In this document: positions 32,956 through 41,154 of the stretch, one piece after another | Layout of the letters: every line of letters begins with the position of its first letter | Position numbering within the stretch: position 1 is the stretch's first letter | Assembly: GCF_900102965.1 (NCBI RefSeq) | Contig: NZ_FNGM01000031.1 | Span: 1-57,488 of the forward strand | From: Paenibacillus jilunlii | GTDB lineage: Bacteria > Bacillota > Bacilli > Paenibacillales > Paenibacillaceae | DNA: 57,488 nt | Direction of reading: 5' to 3' | Program-made: the position numbers and the translations under genes | The notes under the pieces: model-generated | Told to the model about the DNA's origin: nothing | What the model saw: only the letters and a program-made list of their open reading frames with translations | The model's database searches: none

Positions 32956-33259
32956 TCTTGTGGATAAGATGTGTACAAACTTGGGGATAAGTAGACGTGA
33001 AATCAACAAATTCACTCAAAAGGGTGGAAATCCGCCGGATTCGATAACCTTTTTCCCACTGGCGCTTGCAAAGAAGCAGATAAGCAGTGCTAGTTGGAAA
33101 AAGGAAACTTATTTCTCCCTGAAATCAACAAATGTGAGGTTTAAGTGGAAAAAGGAAACTTAATTGGTCCACATTACCTCATCAGGAGTGAAGTGAGCTG
33201 AATTAGTTAACCTTTTTCCACTTGGAACTGGCGAAGGTTTCATAAAAGGGTTCTCCAGG
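32956..33259 (+). repeat. Interspersed palindrome-rich repeat, copy B
   Basis: This copy matches A (1341-1690) and C (45791-46145) in the order GATAAGTAG, CGGATTCGAT, CCTTTTTCCCACT, AGTTGGAAAAAGGAAACTT, AAGTGGAAAAAGGAAACTTAA, AATTAGTTAACC and TTTTTCCACTTGGAA. It is about 45 bases shorter because it has one terminal AATTAGTTA unit instead of two. It lies between a terminator and the DUF6483 gene. From 33260 to 33562 no gene is recognised. An open minus-strand frame there (33203-33448) runs into the repeat and is not convincing. A weak GTTTAA-12-GGGCAG lies at 33470-33493. Confidence 0.85.
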
Positions 33260-33562
33260 CCTGAAGCCTTCCATTGAGAAAAGAATCACGCACCCGCTGC
33301 ACCGGGAACAAATAGGAAGCAGAAGGAGGGGCACCCCGCTGATTAAAGCTCCGCTATAAGCCATCAGGCCACGGCAGCTCCATTTCTGCCGGGTTCCGGG
33401 GATCAGTCCGGCAAGGCCGTAGAGCTGAACATGCCTCGGGCTTGCCAAGTAGCGCTAAGCGGTGTAATGGTTTAAGATGAATCCCAAGGGCAGTCTTAAG
33501 AAGCTGGCCGCTGAAGGAAGATTTGCAGTCCAGGCGCTGCAGCTAATGAAGGAGTGTGCAAT

Positions 33563-34225
33563 ATGTTCCGGAGAGATTACATCGTGCGGATGATTGAGGA
33601 CATGACGGCAATGGTCGCTAAGGTAATGACGCTTAAGCAGGAGAAAAAGACAACCGAAGCCCTATGGGAGGTTGATGAGCTGCTGATCCGGCATTTCCGC
33701 CTGAATTCCCGGCTGCTGAATTCATTATCCGTAGAGGATATTATTGATATGTATCTGCTGGGGGGCGTTGTGGAATCCGATAAGCTTCAGGGTGTGGCCC
33801 GGCTGCTCAAGGAGGAAGGAGCCATCTATACAGCGGCAGGGGACAAGGACGCGGGGCTGTTCAGAGCTATGAGGTCGCTGCATCTGTTTTTGTATGCTGA
33901 TCTGCATGGTGCTGACCGTGCTTTGCTGCAAATGCCCGCTGATATCGACGAGCTTTTGCGAGAAACCCAGGCATACAGTCTGCCGGCAAAAACAGAGCGG
34001 CTGCTGCTGTCCTACATGGAATCGCTCGGGCGCTACGCCAAGGCGGAAGACAGTCTCTACAGGCTGTGGGAGCAAGGACAGGATGTTGTCCAGGAAGGTA
34101 AAGAACTGTACAGCCGGCTGCTGCTGAAAAGTCCGGAAGAACTGGAGCTTGGCGGTCTCCCCGCGCAAGAGGTCAGAGAAGGCCTGAAAGAATGGGAAAG
34201 ACGTACGGCTGCTGTCAGACAATAA
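33563..34225 (+). CDS. DUF6483 family protein, 220 aa
   Basis: The all-helical soluble protein begins MFRRDYIVRMIEDMTAMVAK, typical of DUF6483 proteins of Paenibacillus and clostridia. Repeated helix pairs (LLRETQAYSLPAKTERLLLS, YMESLGRYAKAEDSLYRLWE) suggest a TPR-like fold. The ATG at 33563 follows AAGGAG by eight bases; a GTG at 33554 is closer to that site and less likely. Function unknown. Confidence 0.82.
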   Translation: MFRRDYIVRMIEDMTAMVAKVMTLKQEKKTTEALWEVDELLIRHFRLNSRLLNSLSVEDIIDMYLLGGVVESDKLQGVARLLKEEGAIYTAAGDKDAGLFRAMRSLHLFLYADLHGADRALLQMPADIDELLRETQAYSLPAKTERLLLSYMESLGRYAKAEDSLYRLWEQGQDVVQEGKELYSRLLLKSPEELELGGLPAQEVREGLKEWERRTAAVRQ

Positions 34226-34337
34226 TGATGCCTTGCGCGGACTGATATTTTCCAATTAAAAAAATGTTATACTATATAGAATGCGTTCAGATCTTAAGTA
34301 TCACACTATAAATTATCTTCTATTTGGCGAAAGTGAG

Positions 34338-35531
34338 ATGTACCCTGTGGAATCTTTAAATGCTTTGATTGAACAAGTCATGAGCGGCCGTACACTGATT
34401 ACGGCGACTCTTAGCCAGCTGCGAAGCAAAGGTGAAACCACCTACACCAAGGTGCAGGTGAAGCCCGTTGAATTAAAGGGCAAGCTGCATTATCAGTTTG
34501 CCTACTATACCGGCCCCAAGGTCGAGCACCGCAATATTCCGGCGGAGGCCGCGGCGGAGGAATTAATGTCGCTGTTTAGAGAGAAGTTTCGTCAAGGGCT
34601 GCTCTGTACCATCGAGGCTGATTATCAAGTGCTGATCAGTAAAAAGTATAAGGTATCTATCCTGACCAAATCACCGAGCAAGCAGGAGGCGCCCAATCTG
34701 GCCCATAACCGCCGCAAGCGGTATGTGCTGGATGAAGGCGAGCCAGTGCCGTTTCTGGTAGAGCTGGGCATTATGAACAGCGAGGGAAAAGTGCTGGCCA
34801 AGAAGTACGATAAGTTCCGTCAAATCAACCGTTTTCTGGAGATGGTGGAGGATGTGCTGGCCGATCTGCCAACAGGCCGTCCACTGACCATTGTGGATTT
34901 TGGCTGCGGCAAATCCTATTTGACCTTTGCGCTGTATCACTACCTGGCCATCCGCGAGCAGCGGGAGCTGAATATTGTCGGACTTGATCTCAAAGCCGAC
35001 GTGATTGAGCACTGCAGCGCGCTTGCGGCCAAGCTCGGCTACGGCAAACTCCGTTTTCTGGTTGGGGATATTGCGGATTACAACGAGCTGGATCAGGTGG
35101 ATATGGTCGTTACGCTTCATGCCTGCGATACTGCAACCGATGCAGCACTTGAAAAAGCGGTCCGCTGGGGTGCCTCGGCGATTCTGTCTGTTCCCTGCTG
35201 CCAGCATGAGCTGTTTGCCCAGATCGAAAGCGGGGTGCTGAATCCGCTGCTGTCGCATGGCATCCTGAAGGAGCGCTTCTCAGCTCTTGCAACCGATGCG
35301 ATCCGGGCGAAGCTGCTGGACCTCATGGGATACCGCACACAGCTGCTGGAGTTCATTGACATGGAGCATACCCCGAAGAACATTTTGATCCGCGCCGTCA
35401 GAGGAGCAAGCGGAGACAACACCGCCAAATGGCGCGAATACACCGCGTTCCGTGATTTTCTCGGTGTAAAGCCATATCTGGAGCGCGTCTGTGCCGATCT
35501 GCTGCCGGGTGAAAGTACCGTGGAAGGCTAA
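34338..35531 (+). CDS. Class I SAM-dependent methyltransferase
   Basis: A methyltransferase domain in the second half has motif I TIVDFGCGKSYLTFALYHYL, VGLDLKADVIEHC, DMVVTLHACDTATDAAL and SVPCCQHELF. This belongs to the group of RNA-methyltransferase-like proteins related to the methyltransferase 25/TRM13 fold. A substrate-binding region of about 130 residues precedes it. The frame extends to an ATG at 34281, but that codon sits right after a TATACTAT promoter -10, so the ATG at 34338 is preferred despite a weak ribosome site (AAGTGAG). The substrate is probably RNA, by inference. Confidence 0.85.
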   Translation: MYPVESLNALIEQVMSGRTLITATLSQLRSKGETTYTKVQVKPVELKGKLHYQFAYYTGPKVEHRNIPAEAAAEELMSLFREKFRQGLLCTIEADYQVLISKKYKVSILTKSPSKQEAPNLAHNRRKRYVLDEGEPVPFLVELGIMNSEGKVLAKKYDKFRQINRFLEMVEDVLADLPTGRPLTIVDFGCGKSYLTFALYHYLAIREQRELNIVGLDLKADVIEHCSALAAKLGYGKLRFLVGDIADYNELDQVDMVVTLHACDTATDAALEKAVRWGASAILSVPCCQHELFAQIESGVLNPLLSHGILKERFSALATDAIRAKLLDLMGYRTQLLEFIDMEHTPKNILIRAVRGASGDNTAKWREYTAFRDFLGVKPYLERVCADLLPGESTVEG

Positions 35532-35559
35532 TTTCATACGCTAAATCTTTAATGCCATT

Positions 35560-35600
35560 ACAGGATGACTGCTTCCCCGAGGGAGCTGGTTGTCCTGTTT
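35560..35600 (+). terminator. Terminator after the methyltransferase gene
   Basis: ACAGGA and TCCTGT with GCTTCCC and GGGAGC form a two-part stem; the 3' side continues TTTGTGC, weakly T-rich. Confidence 0.55.
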
Positions 35601-35670
35601 GTGCTGCCTTTTGTTTTATGAATATTCTGGAAATACTAAAGGTAACTTGAGTCATACAGGGGAAATTCGA

Positions 35671-38343
35671 ATGAGATTGAATAATGAAGACAGCCATACA
35701 AAAGCGCTAGTCTTCGCTTGTACAGGCGCTGTATCCGCTGCGGTCATGGCAGCTTCCCTGCTGCGGGGGATGTTTTTTGCCGGCGAGATCTATCCCTTTC
35801 TCACGGTGTGGTTGGCACTATGCGGGCTTCTTTGCGCTTGGGGCGAGGCAGTATCTGCATTGCGCAATGCTGAAAGAAGGGATCATGTCCTCAAAATCCC
35901 TGTGGAGAATAAGGCGGCCCTGATCCTGCTGGGCTGCCCGCTGGCGGTGTTTGTCCTTTACGCATGGGCGGGTCTGTGTGGTCCTGTGTCTGCTCAAGAG
36001 ACCGTAGATGAGCTGCTGCGCTGGGCATTCTATGCGAGTTTCGCCATACTGGCCTATTTCTGTGCGGCTGACCGGCAGGGCGCGCGGTTTCTTGCGGCAA
36101 TTTGGCATGTGACAGGAATGGCCATCAGCTTAAGCGCTTTGCTCGCAGTATGCGCAGAGCTGAAGCTCCCCTATGCGATAGCATACACGGCAGCACCTGA
36201 AGTCAGCGCCACAGGCGCCAGACTGGCCGGCCTGCTGCAGTATCCGAATACCTTTGGGGCGGTCATGGCTGTGTTCCTGCTGGAGCGGCTGTTTGCCGTT
36301 GCGGCCCATGTGCAGCGGGCACAGTCCCAGGCGGCAGAATGGGGCGCTGGAACTAAGGAGCGGAGCGGCGGGAAGGGGAATAGAGGGCGGAGAAAAATGC
36401 TGGGAGAGCGGGGCAATGCGCACAGGATTATTGAGCGGGAGCGGAGCGGCAGGAACGGGATTAGCAGGCGGAGAAAAATGCTGGGAGAGCGGGGAATTGC
36501 GCAAAGGATCATCGAGTGGGAGTGGAGCGGCAGGAAGGGGAATAGAGGGCGGAGAAAAATGCTGGGAGAGCGGGGAATTGCGCAAAGGGGTATCGAGCGG
36601 GAGTGGAGTGGCAGGAAGGGGAATAGCGAGTTGCGCGGCTGGTGCAGCCGCGCAGGAGGGCGGCATCTGCTGCGCATGCTGCCGCTTTTCCCCTGCGCAG
36701 CCGCGCTGCTGCTCAGCGAGTCGCGCGGCGCGTGGCTGGCCGCGGCCTTGGCCTCCGCAGCGGCCCTGCTCTGGAAGCGGCAGCTTTGCGCGCCGCTTCT
36801 GCTTGCGGGTGCCGCGCCTATGGCCGCCGCGGCACTGCTTTACCGCCAGCTGGCCCGGACCGGGCTGGCGGTAGAACCCGTGTCCGGCCTGCTTCTGCTG
36901 GCCGGACTGTGGGGCGCCGCGCTGCTTGGCGGCGCCTGGCTCTGCCGCCGCCGGACTGGCGCGGCAGGCGGGGGGCATGCCGCCAGGGCAGGTCTGGCGG
37001 CGGCACTCTGGACGGCTGCGGGCAGCGCCGTCCTCCTCCAGGTGAGCGAGCGGATACACGGACCGTCATCGACGGTCGCCGCTCGCGGGCTGTTCTACCG
37101 CGATGCCTGGAAGCTCGCGGCAGAAGCGCCCTGGCTGGGGCGCGGGGGCGGGACTTGGCGGAGCACGTATCTTGCCGCCCAGTCCCGCCCCTACGTGGGC
37201 AGCCAGGTGCACAGCGGATACCTGGACCTCCTGCTGAACCTGGGAGGCGTTGGCCTTGCGGTAATCCTGCTGCTCCTATTGGCCGCAGGATGGCTGGTGG
37301 CGGCAGGGGCGCCGAGGCTGCTGCCGCCCCTGCTGGCGCTTGCCATCCATAGCGCCGTCGATTTTGACTGGAGCTACAGCCTTGTCTGGCTGCTGCTGTT
37401 TCTGCTTCCGGCGCTTGCGCGTGCCGAGAAGCTTCACCACGCTGCCGCAGACGACACGCCTGTGCTCCCCGCAACTTCCAATCCGCCGCCCAACACTGGC
37501 GGACCCGGAATTCTTGCCGCAGAGCCTGGCCTCGCGCCAGCGGTTCCATTCCCGGTGTGCACTGCAACAGCAGGAGCCGCAGACAACTCACCGGTACGCC
37601 CCCTATCTGCTAAGTCGCCGCTCATCACTGGCGGACCCTGGCGGTCGGTACCCTTTGCAGAGCAGCATGTTCCTCTGCTGAGAGTTTCGGCAGCTACGCT
37701 GCTCTGCAGCGTGGCTCTGGCGCTGTCCGTATTGTCCTTTCAAATGATGAAGGGGGAGTCGCTATATAAGCAGGCTGCTGGCACTTCCCACAGAGAAGAG
37801 AGGATATTCCTGCTGCGGCAATCCCTGCAGTGGAACCCCCGTCAGCCGCAGGCCGCTGCGGCTTTATCCCGTATGCTTCCGGAGCCGGAGGGAGGCGCCC
37901 TGCTCCGGAAGGCCCTGGGCTATACTCCGGAAGATGCTGCTTTGAACTGGGAACTCGCTAAGCGGGCCATGGGCGGAAATCATCCGGGGACGGCTCTGTA
38001 CTGGGTGCGAAAAGGGGAAGTACTGGATGTTTATAATGTAGTCAAACGGGTAGAAGCAGCCGAAGGAATGCTGGATATGAGTTTGCGGAGACTGAAGGCC
38101 GGGGATGCGCAGGGGGCGCTCCAGAGCGCCGATGCCGGATTGGAGCTGCTGCGGGAGTACCGTCTGTTAGCTGAGCAAGAAGGCAGCAAGGGGCTGCAGC
38201 ATAATGACCGCCAGTTTGGCGCCCAAAAAGAAGCAGAAGGCATAGACCTTCGGCTGAGAGAAGCACGTGCGGCTGCACGCTATTTTCAGGCGGCAATTCT
38301 CCCTGTAAGCGGGGAGGGCGCCAAGCCGGAACTTGAGCCTTGA
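35671..38343 (+). CDS. O-antigen ligase-like membrane protein with internal repeats
   Basis: The 890-residue multi-helix protein starts at the ATG after CAGGGGAA. Helices fill residues about 8-225 and 330-590. The Wzy_C/WaaL-type region includes SESRGAWLAAAL, RGLFYRDAWKLAAEAPWLGRG and VGSQVHSGYLDLLLNLGGVG. A C-terminal region (from about 690) resembles TPR repeats (RQSLQWNPRQPQAAAALSRM). Such proteins ligate or polymerise glycans on the outer face of the membrane. Residues about 231-317 are three copies of a 27-residue, strongly basic repeat. Its DNA is an 81-bp minisatellite placed between two membrane segments. The middle of the gene is very G+C rich. The glycan is unknown and no other polysaccharide genes are adjacent. 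Confidence 0.85.
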   Translation: MRLNNEDSHTKALVFACTGAVSAAVMAASLLRGMFFAGEIYPFLTVWLALCGLLCAWGEAVSALRNAERRDHVLKIPVENKAALILLGCPLAVFVLYAWAGLCGPVSAQETVDELLRWAFYASFAILAYFCAADRQGARFLAAIWHVTGMAISLSALLAVCAELKLPYAIAYTAAPEVSATGARLAGLLQYPNTFGAVMAVFLLERLFAVAAHVQRAQSQAAEWGAGTKERSGGKGNRGRRKMLGERGNAHRIIERERSGRNGISRRRKMLGERGIAQRIIEWEWSGRKGNRGRRKMLGERGIAQRGIEREWSGRKGNSELRGWCSRAGGRHLLRMLPLFPCAAALLLSESRGAWLAAALASAAALLWKRQLCAPLLLAGAAPMAAAALLYRQLARTGLAVEPVSGLLLLAGLWGAALLGGAWLCRRRTGAAGGGHAARAGLAAALWTAAGSAVLLQVSERIHGPSSTVAARGLFYRDAWKLAAEAPWLGRGGGTWRSTYLAAQSRPYVGSQVHSGYLDLLLNLGGVGLAVILLLLLAAGWLVAAGAPRLLPPLLALAIHSAVDFDWSYSLVWLLLFLLPALARAEKLHHAAADDTPVLPATSNPPPNTGGPGILAAEPGLAPAVPFPVCTATAGAADNSPVRPLSAKSPLITGGPWRSVPFAEQHVPLLRVSAATLLCSVALALSVLSFQMMKGESLYKQAAGTSHREERIFLLRQSLQWNPRQPQAAAALSRMLPEPEGGALLRKALGYTPEDAALNWELAKRAMGGNHPGTALYWVRKGEVLDVYNVVKRVEAAEGMLDMSLRRLKAGDAQGALQSADAGLELLREYRLLAEQEGSKGLQHNDRQFGAQKEAEGIDLRLREARAAARYFQAAILPVSGEGAKPELEP
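36362..36630 (+). repeat. 81-bp minisatellite inside the O-antigen ligase-like gene
   Basis: Three full units and a partial one. The anchor AGAAAAATGCTGGGAGAGCG falls at 36391, 36472 and 36553, an exact 81-base period. Being a multiple of three, it keeps the frame and encodes RRKMLGERG followed by an R/E/W-rich segment and SGRKGN. Copies 2 and 3 are more alike than copy 1. Confidence 0.93.
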
Positions 38344-38410
38344 TGTTATAAAATTTTCGTGCCTATATCTATCATTAGAACCAAACCTCGAAGTTGTATT
38401 GGAGAACGTA

Positions 38411-38600
38411 AGCTAAGTGGAAAAAGTAAAACTAATTCGCTGAAATCCTGTCCGCAACAACCTTTGGTGGGATTTTGGACATCTAATTCCTGCGTTTTTA
38501 CTCCATAAGGCCGATTTCAGCCGGATTAGTGATACTTTTTCCCACATAAGGTACTTCATGGGGCTAAGCGGTTCAATTAGTGATCCTTTTTCCACTAAGG
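38411..38600. repeat. Degenerate member of the interspersed repeat family, copy D
   Basis: TAAGTGGAAAAAGTAAAACT near 38414, GCCGGATTAGTGATACTTTT near 38531 and AATTAGTGATCCTTTTTCCA near 38575 share the characteristic words of copies A-C. The intervening sequence differs. It fills most of the space between two convergent genes, where no other feature is seen from 38344 to 38651. Confidence 0.6.
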
Positions 38601-38651
38601 AGGACTGCCTTTATGGAGCCATTTTCAGATTGCAATCTAAATAATGTTGCT

Positions 38652-39305
38652 TTAAGCCCTGCTGCGGGTTGAGATCAGCCACGAATACGCAAAGGGCAGG
38701 ATGATGGCAATCACCAGCGCGGCAATAATCATACTGATGGACAGGCTTTTGGGTAAAAATGCGCCCAGCGCGATCAGCAGACCGCCGATCATCCACATCC
38801 TGCCGGAGAAACGGTGCGTCTTCCGCCACACCTCCGGGCTGGCGAGTGTCCATGCGGTGCGGATCCCTGTGAAATAGTTGTCTCTGATCTGCGGCATAAA
38901 GTTGCCGACCACAATAAACAGCAGGCCAATAGCGACCATAGCTATTTTGCCGGCAGGAATGCTTTGATCCAGACCGTAAGAGACGGTCAGCACGAGCATA
39001 GCATCGAACAAAGCCGCGATTGCCAGACGAATCATTTTGTAGGCGTTTTGAAATTTGCTGTAGTTCTCTTTCTTTGGATCAACGCTTTTGATGAACTGCA
39101 TCGCCAGCGGGAAGATGAGGCCCAAAAAGCCTGTCAAAGCGATAATCGATCCTTTGCTCCAATAACGGTCGACCTCTCCCCTGATGTTAAAATGGGCAGG
39201 AAGCTGGCCGGGCAGCTTGCCGTAATTGACCAGCGCATAACCCACCGAGAGAACGCCCAGAATGACAATCAACGTGTCCTGCCATTTCCATTTGAAGTCT
39301 TTCAT
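38652..39305 (-). CDS. sdpI: SdpI family immunity-like membrane protein
   Basis: The 217-residue protein has DUF1648 at the N-terminus (LPGQLPAHFNIRGEVDRYWS) and six helices. The SdpI signature near the C-terminus reads FMPQIRDNYFTGIRTAWTLA, SPEVWRKTHRFSG. In B. subtilis SdpI gives immunity to the SdpC toxin and sequesters the repressor SdpR. Here sdpR is directly upstream (stop and start one base apart) but no sdpABC toxin genes are in the window. The ATG at 39305 follows GGGAGG. Confidence 0.9.
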   Translation of the reverse strand: MKDFKWKWQDTLIVILGVLSVGYALVNYGKLPGQLPAHFNIRGEVDRYWSKGSIIALTGFLGLIFPLAMQFIKSVDPKKENYSKFQNAYKMIRLAIAALFDAMLVLTVSYGLDQSIPAGKIAMVAIGLLFIVVGNFMPQIRDNYFTGIRTAWTLASPEVWRKTHRFSGRMWMIGGLLIALGAFLPKSLSISMIIAALVIAIILPFAYSWLISTRSRA

Positions 39306-39306
39306 T

Positions 39307-39645
39307 TCAATCAACCTCCCTGTTTTTATCCTTATTCTGTTTGGGTTTGGACTCTGTGCGGCTATGCATTTCACTCTCTTTTCCCGTACCTGTGAACTCA
39401 AGGAACCAGCCGAGCACCTCTTCAAGCACGGTCGTATCGAGCGAATACAGAATGAATTGCCCCTGACGTTCGTCCTGCACCAGTCCCGCATGCTTCAGAG
39501 CATTCAGATGATGCGAGATGCTGGGTTTTGACATATTAAAATAATCGGCGATCTCCCCGGCGGTACGATCCTTTTCCCTTAACAGCCGCAAAATCTGCCT
39601 CCGGGTCGGGTCTGCCAGCGCCTTGAAGGATTCATTCATGTTCAT
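39307..39645 (-). CDS. sdpR: ArsR-family autorepressor SdpR
   Basis: The 112-residue winged-helix regulator carries ALADPTRRQILRLLREKDRT, AGEIADYFNMSKPSISHHLN and HAGLVQDERQGQFILYSLDT. No metal-binding Cys motif of the arsenic type is present, fitting the SdpR/YvaN group. The C-terminal tail after residue 85 is charged. The start is ATG at 39645, or 39639 (MNESF). A strong promoter with a near-perfect dyad lies just upstream, consistent with autorepression. Confidence 0.9.
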   Translation of the reverse strand: MNMNESFKALADPTRRQILRLLREKDRTAGEIADYFNMSKPSISHHLNALKHAGLVQDERQGQFILYSLDTTVLEEVLGWFLEFTGTGKESEMHSRTESKPKQNKDKNREVD

Positions 39646-39656
39646 CCGGCCTTTCG

Positions 39657-39710
39657 ATATTTAAATAATTATCTAAATATATAATAAGTATTCCGGATCA
39701 GTTATGTCAA
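39657..39710 (-). promoter_or_regulatory. sdpRI promoter with 24-bp near-perfect operator dyad
   Basis: On the minus strand: TTGACA, 18 bases, TATTAT. From 39680 to 39657 an AT-rich dyad (ATATTTAGATAA, then its almost exact reverse complement) has one mismatched pair in 12. It overlaps the start of transcription, an ideal site for SdpR binding. Confidence 0.7.
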
Positions 39711-39905
39711 TCGTCTATTTTTAAAATATAAGAATATAATTTTCTTGTCATAAATTCCCTTTAAATGCCCTGCAACGTCACCGCTTTTATCTAAGGAGCT
39801 GCGCCACCCTTTCTGCTTATCTAAGGGATTTTCAGTTTCCCTTAAGTAGAAGTCGTAAGCCCGCATATGCTAGAATAGGCTAGGAGAAGCTGGGTACATA
39901 GAGCG

Positions 39906-39941
39906 GAATCGCCAAGAGCCTTATTAGGCGTAAGCGAATTC
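39906..39941 (+). promoter_or_regulatory. Structured leader hairpin before dedA-like gene
   Basis: GAATCGC and GCGAATTC pair with one bulge. After an asymmetric internal loop (CAAGA/GTAA), GCCT and AGGC close a TATT tetraloop. It ends about 18 bases before the ribosome site. There is no T-run, so it is not a terminator; it may be a regulatory RNA or protein-binding element. Confidence 0.4.
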
Positions 39942-39970
39942 GGCCAAAAAAACGGGAGGAGGAGCTGCAT

Positions 39971-40585
39971 TTGCACGTTATTTCTGATCTGATCTCGCAT
40001 TTGTTTGAATGGATTCAGAGTCTTGGGTATTTCGGGATTATGATCGGGCTTATGATTGAAGTTATCCCAAGTGAAATTGTATTGGCCTTTGGCGGCTATC
40101 TGGTCTCGCAGGGGCAGATTAATTATTTTGGTGCAGTGCTTTTCGGTACGGCTGGTGGAGTTATCGCCCAGATATTTGTATATTGGATTGGCCGTTATGG
40201 CGGCAGACCTGTTCTGGAAAAATACGGAAAGTACATTTTTATCAAGAAAAAGCATATTGACCATTCCGAAGAATGGTTCAATAAGTATGGCACGGGTGTC
40301 ATATTCACCGCCCGGTTCATTCCGGTTGTGCGTCATGCCATATCGGTTCCTGCCGGAATCTCGCGCATGCCGCTGGGCAAGTTCACTTTGCTGACTACAC
40401 TTGCGGTGATTCCGTGGAGTGCGCTGTTTGTCTATTTGGGCTATACGCTTGGCGACAAATGGGAAACGATTGATGAAGTAGCCGCACAGTACACCCATGA
40501 GCTGGTTCTTGCGGCCATTGCTATTATTGTTATATACTTCCTGTTCAAATGGTACAAATCCAAGAAGAAAGGTAGTGCAGTATGA
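39971..40585 (+). CDS. DedA family membrane protein
   Basis: The 204-residue protein starts at TTG seven bases after GGGAGGAGGAG. The DedA/SNARE-associated motifs are EVIPSEIVLAFGGYLVSQG, GRYGGRPVLEKYGKYIFI and FTARFIPVVRHAISVPAGIS, RMPLGKF. DedA proteins are membrane transporters, some of which flip undecaprenyl phosphate or phospholipids. The last four bases overlap the next gene. Confidence 0.92.
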   Translation: MHVISDLISHLFEWIQSLGYFGIMIGLMIEVIPSEIVLAFGGYLVSQGQINYFGAVLFGTAGGVIAQIFVYWIGRYGGRPVLEKYGKYIFIKKKHIDHSEEWFNKYGTGVIFTARFIPVVRHAISVPAGISRMPLGKFTLLTTLAVIPWSALFVYLGYTLGDKWETIDEVAAQYTHELVLAAIAIIVIYFLFKWYKSKKKGSAV

Positions 40586-41148
40586 AGCAGAATGTAGCTC
40601 ATAAGTTTGGCCAGGGCCTTACTCCGCGCCAATTCGTGGAAGGGATGACGAAGAACCAGCAGGCTTTTGAATCATGGTATGAAAAATTCGCCTGGGAAGA
40701 TCAGGATGACCGTGCGTATTTTGAGAGCCTGAACCACCGTGACGATCTGCGCGTGCTGATACTGGCTGCCGATTGGTGCGGTGATGTTGTGCGCAATGTG
40801 CCGGTGGTGTTCCGCATTCTGGAAACGGCAGGCATTCGAACCGAGGTGCTGATTTTGGAAGAAAATCAGGAGGTAATGGATGATTTCCTGACTATGGGCG
40901 GAAGAGCTGTGCCCATTGTTATTTTTGCCGATACAGGCGGTTATGTACTGGGCCACTGGGGTCCCCGTCCGGAGCATGTGCAATCGCTGATGAGGGAGTT
41001 CAAGCGGGAGAACCCGGACCGAGAGGCACCTGACTACGAGAGTAAAATCGCCGAAGTCCGCAAGGCGATGGGCCAAGCCTACGGGGAAGGGACGGAGTCG
41101 CACGCAGTGATTGCCAAAGAGCTGCGCAGCCTGATCTCCGGATTCTAA
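40582..41148 (+). CDS. Thioredoxin-fold protein with a single active-site cysteine
   Basis: The 188-residue protein overlaps the dedA-like stop by four bases (ATGA). The thioredoxin-like core has VLILAADWCGDVVRNVPVVF and the cis-proline segment GGRAVPIVIFADTGG. The usual CxxC reads CGDV, so the resolving cysteine is absent and a classical disulfide reductase activity is unlikely. Similar single-Cys proteins are widespread in bacilli. The role is unknown. Confidence 0.88.
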   Translation: MKQNVAHKFGQGLTPRQFVEGMTKNQQAFESWYEKFAWEDQDDRAYFESLNHRDDLRVLILAADWCGDVVRNVPVVFRILETAGIRTEVLILEENQEVMDDFLTMGGRAVPIVIFADTGGYVLGHWGPRPEHVQSLMREFKRENPDREAPDYESKIAEVRKAMGQAYGEGTESHAVIAKELRSLISGF

Positions 41149-41154
41149 AAAGCG

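Noticed and set aside
32956..32970. TGTGGATAA in repeat copy B as a DnaA box
   Set aside because: The word is not kept in copies A (TATGGATAA) or C (TGCGGATAT), and no box cluster or origin genes are present.
33203..33448. 81-codon minus-strand frame with one hydrophobic stretch
   Set aside because: It runs into repeat copy B, has no clear ribosome site and no recognised family.
36362..36630. CRISPR array
   Set aside because: The repeats are 81-bp tandem units without unique spacers, inside a coding frame, and no cas genes are present.
36130..37591. Several long antisense and alternate frames in the O-antigen ligase-like gene
   Set aside because: High G+C lowers stop frequency there. The plus-strand frame alone gives membrane helices and family motifs.
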